Assembly: GCA_930367215.1 (NCBI GenBank)
Contig: OV884059.1
Span: 27,056,945-27,120,944 of the forward strand
DNA: 64,000 bases
Reading direction: 5' to 3'
Source of the DNA: Pollenia angustigena
Lineage: Eukaryota > Arthropoda > Insecta > Diptera > Polleniidae
Below, piece after piece: positions 11,385 through 22,400 of this stretch. The notes below the pieces were generated by a model. The model saw only the letters and a program-made list of their open reading frames with translations, was not told the origin of the DNA and searched no databases. Each line of letters opens with the position of its first letter. Position 1 is the stretch's first letter. The position numbers were made by a program, and so were the translations under genes.

Positions 11385-12788
11385 AAAACAAGTTAGAGTG
11401 CTATATTCGGCTGTGCCGAATATTTGATACCCTCCACCGACAGTTCGAATGTTTAAGGAGTAATATCTGTATGATGTTATTATTATCTTAAACTGTGACG
11501 ATTTGTTATTAATTATGGTTTTAGGCGACTAAACTGTAGTCCGGTAGTAGGGTTTATATGGGGCATAGGGTAAATTATGGACCGATCATCACGAAATTTC
11601 ACAGCGTCATTTCTAGTCTTTTAAAACTGTAACGTACCAATTTCTGTTATGCTAGCATTATTAATTATGGTTTTAGCTGTACTAAACTGTTTTCCGGGAG
11701 TAGGGTTTCTATGGGGCCTAGGGTAAATTATGTACCGATCTTCACGAAATTTCACAGTATCATTTTTAGTCCTATAAAACTGTGACGAGCCAAAATTTGT
11801 TATGATTGCATTATTTTTTACGGTTTTAGGCGTACTAAACTGTTTTCCGGTAGTAGGGTTTATATAGGGCCTAAGGTAAATTATGGACCGATCGTCGCGA
11901 AATTTCACAGCGTCATTTCTAGTCTTTTGAAACTGTGACGTACCAATTTTTGTTATGCTAGCATTATTAATTATGGTTTTAGCTCTACTAAACTGTTTTC
12001 CGGGAGTAGGGTTTCTATGGGGCCTAGGGTAAATTATGTACCGATCTTCACGAAATTTCACAGTATCATTTATAGTCCTATAAAACTGTGACGAGGCAAA
12101 ACTTGCTATGATTGCATTATTTTTAACGGTTTTAGGCGTACTAAACTGTTTTCCGGTAGTAGGGTTTATATGGGGCCTAAGGTAAATTATGGACCGATCG
12201 TCACGAAATTTCACAGTGTTATTTATAGTCCTAAAAAACTGTGACATTCCAAATTTTGTTACGCTAGCGTTAATTTTTATGGTTTTAGGCGTACTAAACT
12301 GTTTTCCGGGAGTATTGTTTATATGGGGCTTAGGGTAAATTATGGACGGATCTTCACGAAATTTAACAGCGTGATTTCCAGTCAAATAAAACAAATTTTT
12401 ACGAAATCTTATCTCATTCCGTGCCTTGTTCCAGCATTTATGTTATTTTTTGTAGCAAAATAATCTATTTTTTTAGGTGGTGGTTCCACATTTTGATTTA
12501 TAGCTCTGATCCTACTGAACCGATTTTGCTGGATTTCAATCCCAAACTGCTTAGGATAACTACATGCAATTTGGCACCAAGTTTGTTCATTTCTTTTGAG
12601 TTGTTCGAAAGTGAGCGTGTTTTCAACAGACGGACAGACAGACGGACATGGCTAAATTGACTTAGAATTACTCAAGGACCCAGAATATATATACTTTATG
12701 GGGTCTGAGATGAATAATAAAAAAGTTTTACACGGAATGACAAACTTAATATACCCTCTTCACAACTAATTGTGGTGGAGGGTATAAC
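11385..12788 (+). repeat. ACAAGT...GGGTATAA repeat, family 2, with 153-bp array
   Basis: Ends AAAACAAGTTAGAGTGCTAT and TTGTGGTGGAGGGTATAA; just inside the left end is ATTCGGCTGTGCCGAAT. The core (11621-12394) is five tandem 153-bp units. Read on the minus strand they stay open for 257 codons, each unit carrying VKFR(D/E)DR, IIYxRPxxNPT and GKQFS. Units with FRDDRSIIY and FREDRYIIY alternate. A shorter copy with about half the array is at 23024-24099. The open frame is most simply a by-product of a stop-free unit whose length is divisible by three. Confidence 0.8.
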
Positions 12789-13041
12789 AAGCGGATCTGG
12801 CGAACTTCGCCTCGCCCCAATTTTAAGCCTTCAGACAAACTTTAGAGTAATAATACAACACAAATATCCATTAAGAAAATTTCATACAAAAACTCGATTT
12901 TTGATTTTTCCAATGTTCCGGAGGGATTTTCTAAAATTTTCTTCCGTAAAATTACGAAAAACAGACAAAAATTTTACAGAAATCGACCCAGCCGTTATCA
13001 TTTTATGAAGTACTATATTTTTACACCATTTTTATATACAT

Positions 13042-13465
13042 ACTAGCTGACCCGACAGACGTTGTCCTGTCCAAATTAGGAAAAATGTTTGCGTTCGATT
13101 TTTAAAATCCGTTAAAAAGATACGAACATTTGAAAGAAAAATTAGTCAAATCGATGGAGCCGTTTTTTGATTTTAGGTAAATCGAATAAAGTGGGCGGGG
13201 CAAAATTTTTTGGACCATGGCGATAATTTTAAAGAAAAAATCGTCGAAATTATATATGTAGATGTCATTGGCGGTGCAATATGAAAATTGGATTTTGCCA
13301 CGCCCCTCCGCCCGCAGACAGAAAATCAAATCAAATCAGACTTTACAGTGTCACCCGCCTAAATATTCTGAAGATTCCCTGAAAATTGCATCAAAATCGG
13401 CCCAGCCGTTTTGGAGTCCATACGTTACATACATACATACATCCTGTTTTATATATATAGAGATA
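13042..13465. repeat. ACTAGCTGACCC-type repeat, second copy
   Basis: Starts ACTAGCTGACCCGACAGACG, carries GGCCCAGCCGTTTTGGAGTC and a CATACATACAT run, and ends TATATATATAGAGAT. It matches the copy at 7000-8044 but lacks the nested MITE and has a shorter middle. A fragment just upstream (12985-13005) also reads GACCCAGCCGTT. Confidence 0.75.
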
Positions 13466-14295
13466 AGAAGATATATTAGAAGATACAGATATATTAATTG
13501 AACTGTATTTTGAACAAAAAATCAAGACTACTACAATCAAGGTACATTAACACAAGGTAGACTCATTTAGGATTGTAGACTTAAAGATACCCACCCGACT
13601 TGTCAAAATTGTCTTCATATAAAACAAAAACAATTTACCGCACACATGTACAAATTTTGGCTCATACATACGAATTTGACTATTGAGGTTTATGTCTGTC
13701 CGCTAACGAGTCTTCCTTGTGTAAATATAAGTACCTTGACTATAATTAAGAAATGGATTTAAAAGTCGATCGAAATTCATCACAACTGCTAAAAACGATC
13801 GCTTTGAAAACAATCGATTTTCATCACATACCTGAATATTTGTTTAAATTTTCGAAAATTATATTTATAAACTTTTTAATCTCCTGGATTATCAAAATTC
13901 TTTTCAAGATATAAAATTCTTAAAATGTTTTAAATTTGTAGTAAATTAAATAAAGCAAAATTTTAAGAGTTACTTTCCAGTTTTTTATTTAAATTAATTA
14001 ATTTAATTCTCTTAATTTCTCTTTTATCTCTTTTCTAAGTAATTCCTAAGAGAAATTTCGAAAATTATAAAAGGGGTCCAAAATTGAGGTATCATTTTGA
14101 TTTTGCTCCCATTTTTTTCTACCTGGAAATTTTATTTGAAATTTATATTTTCAGTTTCTAAATGCATTTCGGTTAGTTAAAATAGAGCGTTACACGAAAG
14201 AAAAATATTAAAACATTTTTTGGAAATGGCAAAAGTTTTCAAGATATAATTAGGAAACAATAAATCTAAGTTAAAAAATCATATTTTTTCTCGTT
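13466..14295. other. Unassigned intergenic sequence
   Basis: No coding frame, RNA-like fold or clear repeat boundary seen; AT-rich. Confidence 0.5.
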
Positions 14296-14835
14296 GGAAT
14301 TCTCCCAGTAGTTGTAAGTGGGCTAAGAAAAAACAAAATTTGTATTCCCAAGAATTACTTTGATAATAAACTTATAAGTGCACGGCATTAAAAACTGAAC
14401 TGGCAAACTGCTTTATTTTGATTCTCTTGCGAAAATAATAAAGCAATTTGTTTTTGTTTTATATTTTTTTTCCTAACCCACTTAGGCCCAGAACAGACGG
14501 TAAAAGGCTACTGCAGCGAAACCCTTAAGAAATTATTGTTTTGAAACCAGTTTCAATCGTTTTCCACACACCCTGCAACCTAAATTGTACCCGAATTTAA
14601 TGAAATTGTCACAATCATTTCGATTTTCTTTGAGAACAATGCAACTGATTTCCAATGCATTTCAAACCGGTCTCAAAATGGTCGCTTCGTGTGTGGTCCC
14701 TCAAAGGTGTCTATGGCATAAAGTAAAATGAAACTCGAAAATAACTAGAATTTGCAATTTCGTTGCAATTGCGTTTCACCGTCTGTTCTGGGCCTTACAA
14801 CTACAACTAATGATGGGAGAATTTTAACCAATTGT
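14296..14835. repeat. Foldback element split by a Harbinger-like MITE
   Basis: Left arm GAATTCTCCCAGTAGTTGTA AGTGGGCTAAG faces a right arm which, once the nested MITE is removed, reads CTAACCCACTTACAACTAC then GATGGGAGAATTT. The arms pair over about 40 bp, so 14296-14835 is one hairpin-type element with a later insertion in its right arm. Confidence 0.6.
14485..14794. mobile_element. PIF/Harbinger-like MITE, TTA target duplication
   Basis: 310 bp. Ends GGCCCAGAACAGACGGT are exact inverted copies, and similarity continues (GAAA, GC, CAACGAAA) to about 38 bp. TTA is duplicated at 14482-14484 and 14795-14797. The TWA-type 3-bp duplication and GG...CC ends fit PIF/Harbinger; no transposase inside. 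Confidence 0.82.
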
Positions 14836-15939
14836 AGTGGGGAATGTAAGAAAGGATAAACTCACTGTTTATTATTGGTATTTTGTTTTAGCGTTGATAT
14901 CGTTGCAAATATGACATTCGAGTGTTTGCAATTCTCATTCACTCAGCAGTTTTACTCGCTTTATCTTTAGCTTTTCTTAAATGTTTTGGCAGATTGTTTC
15001 CTGATGATCTGACCTAAGCAACTAGTGAAATGCGCATAGAAACTAGCTTGTCCTCCAACAATAAATTTCAGTGTTTTTAGGCAGAATAAAAATTGGGAAT
15101 TAAGCAAGGCAAGGAAAATCTTAATACAAATTCTTAAGAATTCCTTTGATAATATTTAAAAAAAACTGTTTTCTTTATTAAAATTAAAATGATACTTAAA
15201 TTTAGGACCCCCTTTATATATGTATGTATGTATAAGCATTTAAGTTGCTTGGCATGAGCTAGTAATAATCATTTCTGGTTCATAGAAATACAACGAACCA
15301 ATTCTTGACACCCTACATAATATGAAAACTATAATATGTTTCCTTGTTTGGCGGTTGACTAATTTAATTTGGTAATCAGTTCTGGATCTCTTTCTAAAGA
15401 AAAAGTTCATATTCATATTCGAACATTAAAAATCTTAAACAAAAATATTATTGAGTATGAAAACTTATAGTTTTTGTCAATAGAAATAAAACTTGGACAT
15501 TTTTCTTTAAATGGTTTCCTCAAAACTGAAGAAAATCGTGCTTTTTGACAAAGTTATGCAGAAAACTCAAAAAATGGCCGGTTTTAAAAAATCTAAAAAA
15601 TACTTTACCCTATAAACTTTTAAATTATGTTGAGTACCCAAGAAAATAAAAAAATTTTTTTTTTTGGGACAATGAATATTAAAAAAAAAAACTGGTGCTG
15701 AAGGAAACTTCTACGAAAAATAAAGTTCGCATTGAAGAGCAAAAAAGCAGAGCAACTTTTTCTGTATAGAATCTATACAGAAAGTTCAAGGTGTAGAGCT
15801 GCCATCGGCAACCTATACTATTACATTTACTCTACACTGTAGAGTAACTTTTTTTTTTACGAAAAGTTCGTGTTTTAGAGAAACTTTCTCTACGAAAAAA
15901 TAGTGCTGATGCGAACTTTTACGAAAAATAAAGTTCGCA
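14836..15939. other. Unassigned intergenic sequence with short palindromes
   Basis: No gene seen. Contains the palindrome TTTCTGTATAG/CTATACAGAAA around 15760-15784 and several repeats of AAAAATAAAGTTCGCA (about 15716 and 15925). Confidence 0.4.
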
Positions 15940-16966
15940 CACAGAAAAAAGTATTGCCGAATTATTTTCAAACAAACGTTTATTTGAAAATTTTTTTGAT
16001 TTCTACAAATTTTTTTACTGATTCAATCAATATTTTTGTTTGATTTTTATTTAACCAACAAAAATGTGGACAACTCTTCAAAAATTAAATAAACGCGCTA
16101 TTGGTTTGAAGTTTTCATAATTTTGTATGAAATATTTAACGCTCTTTAATATTGTCGTATTTTTGCATTTGTTTTATTGATTGTAAGCAACACTTCTTTA
16201 TGATAAATATAAGAACTACAACAAAAAACACATGCAGTCTATTTTTGGACGCTTTAAAAAAGTACAGCAATAAGAAAAATGATAAAATAGCGTGACGATG
16301 CTTGTAGTAAAAAAAACAACAAAAACAATAGCAGGTAAAAAACGTTTCATTTTTTTTAAACAACAGAAAAAACACATTATAAGAAACAAAATAAATTTTT
16401 GGTTGGTTTCAAAGTTGCTAAAAAAAAAAAACAAAATCCCGTATTCAATTTTTTCAAACAGTTTGTTTAAATACATCAAATACAAAAATATAATGATGAC
16501 GGAAAACATATCGAGTCGGTGTGCCGCCGTTTTTGGTTACATTTCTTCTTCATTAGCAAAGGAAAGGAAAAAGCAACAGTGAGTGATGAAGAAAAACACT
16601 GTGAGTATAAATATGACTTCGTTCAAAAATTATTCCAACAAAAAAATGTGTCTCAAAGCCAGCCGTCCGCTCTGCTCTGCTTCATCTTCGCCAACAGTGC
16701 TTGCTTGTGTGCGCGTCATTGCTTGTGCCAAAACTTTTTTGTTTGATTCAGCAAAATTATTTGTTTGAAATTTATATGAATTTCAGTAAACTTTTTGTTT
16801 GATTCTGTAAAATTATTTGTTTGAAAAAATCGGCGTTTTTTTTCAATAAACAAAATGCAAATAAATTGTTTGAATATGCGAATTTGTTTGTAGGACCGAT
16901 TTTAGACAAAAAATTGTTTGATTCTACAAATTTTTTGTTTGAATTGGAAAAATAATTTTTTCTGTG
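15940..16966. repeat. Possible terminal-inverted-repeat element, TTTGTTTGA-rich
   Basis: Ends CACAGAAAAAAGTATT and the complement of CACAGAAAAAATTATT are inverted copies. The interior near both ends is rich in TTTGTTTGATT and CTACAAATTTTTT motifs. No clean target duplication, so the boundary is tentative. Short frames inside look spurious. Confidence 0.45.
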
Positions 16967-17027
16967 CAGTGAACAAAAAGTTGATTTTGCAAAGAATTTT
17001 TTTATGTGAAAATATTAATGTTGCAAA

Positions 17028-18822
17028 CAGTGTTCGAAAATAAACACTAAATATCGTTTCTTAATGTTCGGTTCGGTAGATTTGTGGAAAACACAAACGC
17101 TTATAGTGTTTGTGTAGAAAATCATTAAAAAAAATAACGTTTCCCTGTTAGTCATCTTTCGAACACAAAAATATTACTGATTTTATCAAACTCAACAAAA
17201 GATGTGAACATTTAATTCCGTTCGGTTTTTTTTTGAAAATCCACAAACTTCAATGTGTTCGGTTCGGCTCATTTATGTTCGTCCCTTTTGGCTGGTAAAA
17301 AAAACAAAAATTTTTTACAAGAACATTATAATAATATAATGTTTGTCTACAGTATCACTACAATTGTTCTGTTTTTTAACGAAGAACCGAACATTATATA
17401 ATGTTCGGTTCTTTCTTGAAAATAGTTACGAACGGTATTAAGGGTTGTGTACAGAGTTGCCAATTTAGCGCTTTTGGCGCTAGATTTAGCGCCTTTTAAC
17501 TGTTGAAAAGGCGCATATTTTTTCCTTAGCGTTTTTTTTAAAAAGAGCGCTTTTATTGATACCTAAGATTTTTGTAATTTTATTTGCATACATTAAAATC
17601 AAGACACATTAAACCAAAATTTGTTTCCGTTTTGTAAATACTTTACATTCTATACAAGGAAAGAAGTTTATTTTCTAAAGAAATCCATTTCGTTTCTTAA
17701 AACAAGAAAATCAAAAAATAAATAACTGATTTTAACTTGTTTTGTTCGTATTAAGTAAAAGTAAATTCACGTTTTTGGTCTATGATCAAACATTTCAAGA
17801 AGCATTTATTTAATATTAGTCTGATTTTAAAATAGAATCAAGAAACAAATGCTAGCGATTTCTTTAAATTTTTCAGAAAATGCTCAAGAAAACTTGGTTT
17901 GATTCAATTAGTTTTTATTTGGATCGACATGTTAACAAATCAATCAAAAGGTTCTTATTTTTTTATATTAAGTTTTTTTTTTTAACTAACTTGTGCTATA
18001 CGTTTTTATGGAACAAATTTAGGCAACGAAAACTTGATTTAAGTTACTATAGAATTAAAATAAATTTAGTTCGCTTTGAGTCATAACTTTTTGCTTAAAC
18101 CAGGCAAACACATGTTTATATACAATAAGAAATTTTTGGCTTGGACGAGAATAGTGCAAAATTTTCGTGCTTCAAGACATATTTTCTGGTGATTTAGTAA
18201 ATAATTCGTTCCGTGTATATTTGAAATTATATTACTTTAATTTTTCTGAAAGATCAGAAAAGGCTTTTAAATGTTTTATTAACACTGCTCGGCAAAAAAA
18301 AAAAAAAAGTCGATCTAGAGAACTTGATTATGTGATTTTAATTCACTTTAGCGTGCTGAATCCAAATAGTTTATTCAATCACGTCTAGTTAACATTTTGT
18401 TTACTGATCTCTTGTCTTATTTTATTCATAATATACCTGGATTTTTGATAAATGATAAAAAAAATAATTTGCATGGAAAAATGGCCGCCACAAATTAAGA
18501 AATAATTTTGAAAATAATTATTTGTAAAACGGATTTGAATTTAGCGCAGTAGTATTTTTGTTTTTCATATAGGTATTTTTATTTAAAACGATTTTTTTTG
18601 ACGGCCAGTGTAATTAATAAAACTTGGTTCTTAAACATTTCATTAAGTTTTTTTATTTAGCGCTTTTTAGCGCTTTCTGATTGGGGGCACGGCGTTTTTT
18701 GATTATAAATAGTTCACAACCCTGGTTGTGTATGTCTACACAATCACTAAAAAAAAAATAGATATCGTTCCTGGGTGTGTGAGCCGAACGTTAAATAATG
18801 TACTGTTTATATTCGAACACTG
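17028..18822. mobile_element. hAT-type element (outer), perfect 8-bp duplication
   Basis: Ends CAGTGTTCGAAAATAAACA and the complement of CAGTGTTCGAATATAAACA. GTTGCAAA is duplicated exactly at 17020-17027 and 18823-18830. The element proper is about 510 bp; the rest is a second hAT element inserted at 17452. Non-autonomous: no transposase. Confidence 0.88.
17452..18724. mobile_element. hAT-type element (nested), perfect 8-bp duplication
   Basis: Starts CAGAGTTGCCAATTTAGCGC and ends TTCACAACCCTG; GTTGTGTA is duplicated exactly at 17444-17451 and 18725-18732. Both subterminal regions are rich in the 6-mer AGCGCT. 1273 bp, no intact coding sequence. It is younger than the element around it. Confidence 0.88.
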
Positions 18823-18830
18823 GTTGCAAA

Positions 18831-19465
18831 GCAAATTTTTTTTTTGGGAAAGTTCATTTTACAAAGCATTAGGGTAAAGAAAATTCGTATAGCCTCTATC
18901 AAGAACTTTTCCTAAATAACGCTCTCTTCTTTGTTGTTATTGTTGATTAACAAATGCTATAATTTTTCTCCAATAAAGCAATTTGTACCTACTCGATTTG
19001 TTTTTTTTTTTTTATTAATAATTTGTTAAATAAAGAATTACAATAACTACAATACGTAGAACAAAGCAAAGAAAATTACGTCTCATTTATGCGATGATGC
19101 AAACAAAACATTCGAAGGAGTCAATGAATAAACAAATATCAGGAATGAAAATTTCTTAATAAAAACCTCATGGAGAAATGACAATAGAGCAGAATTAATG
19201 TCGCGACTCGCGATATTCAGTATTACGACTGAATTCTAAGTGAGTGTATCGATTAACACGTAACGGAAACGAAAACGACAAATTATACAAAAAAAAAAAA
19301 AAAAAAACAAAAAAAAAAAAAAAAGAAACAGGGAAAATAATTTGTTTACAAATTTTGCGTGTGTTAATAAAATAATCTATGTATATTATTTTCAAATAAG
19401 TTGTTCATATACCTATAACAATAAAAAGTTAATTGATTATTACGCTAGAAAATTCACTTAAAACA
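18831..19465 (+). promoter_or_regulatory. Upstream and 5'UTR region of the carrier gene
   Basis: No gene. A palindrome TCGCGACTCGCGA lies at 19201-19213, and A-rich runs at 19290-19325. The transcription start is likely in the last 250 bases before ATG 19466, but I see no clear TATA or Inr pair, so this is positional inference only. Confidence 0.35.
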
Positions 19466-22400
19466 ATGTCGGCTCAACAAACACAAAAAGAATTGCCTCC
19501 CTTAAAAAGAGCCGCTTTACAGGTTGTCGCTGGGGGCTCAGCTGGTTTTGTGGAAGTATGTATTATGCAACCCTTAGATGTTGTCAAAACCAGAATGCAG
19601 TTGGGTGGAGGAGCGGTAAGTTGTATGAAATGAAAACGTTTCATGTATCAGTATTTTATTTATAGTATTTTTAACTTATTTTTAGTTTGATTATTTTCTT
19701 GAAATAGTAAAAAAAATCTTGAAACAGCAACAAAAGTTGCTTCTTGTTTTGCAAATTTCCCTCATAATGACACACACAATTCACAGTGTTTGTTTGTCTA
19801 AATGCTTAAATGTTTATTTAATTTTTTTTTTACAAAAAATGGTTTGTGTTTAAAGGTATTTATTTTATAAAGGGTTCTATTCTGGAAGCCGAATTCGGAT
19901 GAAAATAAAATCCAACAAACCTTGAAAACGATTTTGTTCTGAAAGTTTATAAAAATATATCTTCTTTTTTATACATATATGTAGGTATGTACACTACTTC
20001 ATGTTTTTATTACAAACTATCTTTACCAGCACTACTTTTAAAATCCAGAAAAACTACGCTCATTTTAAAAAACAAATGACCTAAAAATTTCTTTCTGAGC
20101 GACTTTCTATTTAGTCTACTTAACGATTTCTAGATAAAACCTCTATAGTGCTGAGTAATTTTTTACACGTTGCTTAACTGCTTTTTCTACAGAAGAAAAT
20201 CATGCAGATGATTAACTTCGAATAAGAAAACAAATACATGTTGTTGTTTAACATGTTTCTCTTGAGAACATGTTTATGTTGCTAAGCAACTTTCTCTTGA
20301 GAAAATTGCCGTGATTTTAAACAAATTTTTTTAAGAGAAAAAGTTAATCTTTCTGATCCATGAATGATATAAACAAGAGTACGGATGCATGTAACCAAAA
20401 TTGCATACAGTTTGGTCTTGCGTGACGTCATTTGAAGTGGAAGAGAAGAGGAATGCGCAATCTGTGTTTATTGCTTCATGTTTCTGATCAATAATTTCTA
20501 GAGAAAAAACTAACGTTTCTAAACAAATTATTCATAGAAAAAATTAAGGTGCTGGAAAAGATCTTTCAGTAATTAAAACAGGGCTATGGAGTCGAAGTAC
20601 CCACAAAAACTCGCGATTCCGACTCCTAAATTGTTCGCCATAAAATTTTTTCCAATATTTTCCAAAATAAAAAAAACTTTGAGAGGGTCTGGTCTGCTTT
20701 TAAAATTTTGAAGCCAAAAAATAAGGACCAGTCAACTTTACATATGTATGTAAATAACTATATTAAAGCACGTGTTTAGAATTAATATTTCAATTTGAAA
20801 TTTTTACAGAATCATTTTCTTGATATTTTTTTTAACCATTTAAAAGGTACTGCATTAAAAAACAGAGATTAAAGTCAAATAAGAACCAGTCTCCTATACA
20901 TTAAGCATCAAGGTAAGAGTAGGAGTAGCAGTTGGAGTTGGAGCCGGACTTAAAAATTTACAGCGATGGGAGACTCCACAGCCCTGAATAAAAATAGTAT
21001 GCAACATTTTCTCAATAATGATTTAATGTTGCAGAACAATTTTTTATGTTGTTGAGTAACTTTTCTAGATAATTGCTGAGCGACTTTATACCAGCGTTGC
21101 CAGTGGAATTTCGAAAAAGATACATTTTGGTTTCCAAAAAGATACACTTTTTCTTAAAAAGATACATTTAAAAAAAAATTTAAATCCAATTTGAACGTTT
21201 AACATTTGTTAACATTACATTTTTATGTCATACTCCAGGGCTGCCAGATTTGACGATTTGTCGTCATTTCGACGATTTTTGTTCCGAAATTAGCAAATTG
21301 CCGATTTGCTGATTTTTGTTCCGAAATTAGCAAATTGCCGATTTGCTGATTTTTGTTCCGAAATTAGCAAATTGCCGATTTGCTGATTTTGTTCTAAAAT
21401 GTGACGATTTTTTTTCGTCTCCAAAGTCTGAATAAAACATTACATTTTCTAACAAATTCGTTTTTTAATCGTGGAATATTTAACAGCCATACCTTTCCAA
21501 AAGCGGAAAGCGGAACGTTTTCTTTCGCTTAGCTTTTATGCCGATATGCCATACAAAAGCAAGAGCGTCAACGTTGTGTCACGAACAGTAGTGATATCTT
21601 TTTTGTTTAATAAAACCCATAAACTATCAATAAAAATAGCGATAAAAACGTTAGATTGGCCAAAAAATAGCTAAATTGCCATTATTAATTAGCAATAGCG
21701 GCAGACTTTACTATTAAATGAGATGTCAAAATCGGGTTTTACAATTGCAAAGCGTGCCGCTTTGGTTTAGGTACGGCTGTAATATGCAAGTACAAAAACA
21801 ACAGTGTTGCACTTTGTTTATCTTTCGTCAAACCATCATCGAATGAACCTTTTACGACTCTCTGCATAAATCATATTTTCAACAAGAGCATTTCACGATT
21901 TTTAAGAGAATATCTACATGAGTCTCAAAAGATTCTTTACATGAAAGTCTCACTAGATTATCTTTCCCCAAGTCTTAAACGATTCCACAACGATTTAAAA
22001 AGCGTCTTTCGCTGTGCTATTTAAAAAATTGTTTAATAGTATAAAAAAAATTAAATTTTAAGTTGTCCGACTTTTTCGAAACTATAAAGACGATTTTTTT
22101 ATTTTTCCTCAGGAAACTGAAGATTTCCTCACAAATACAGATTCAAAAGATACGAATAATGTCAGGATTATACATGGATTATACATGGAAGCCATCAGAA
22201 GATACGAAAAACGATTTTCTGTTTCTAAACAATTTTTATTTTTTATTGCTGAGCAGGGCTGCCAGATTTGACGATTTTTTGTTCCGAAATTAGCAAAGTG
22301 ACGATTTGGTGATTTTTTTCTAAAAAGTGACGATTTTTATTAGTCTCCAAAGGCTGAATAAAGCATTAAATTTTCTGACACATTGGTTTTTTAATATTGG

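Noticed and set aside
11621..12394. 257-residue repetitive protein as a host gene
   Set aside because: It lies wholly inside a repeat whose unit length is divisible by three, has no start context or splice structure, and the second copy differs in unit number. Kept as a repeat.
16216..16582. Overlapping frames on both strands of about 96 codons
   Set aside because: Phe/Lys-rich AT-driven frames inside a probable repeat; no homology recognised.
21093..21180. CAGCGTTGCCAGTGGAATTT as the start of another hAT element
   Set aside because: It looks like a hAT end followed by AAAGATACA repeats, but no matching right end or duplication was found. The same holds for CAGGGTTACCGTTGG at 33959 and CAGTGTGACCACAACT at about 56175.
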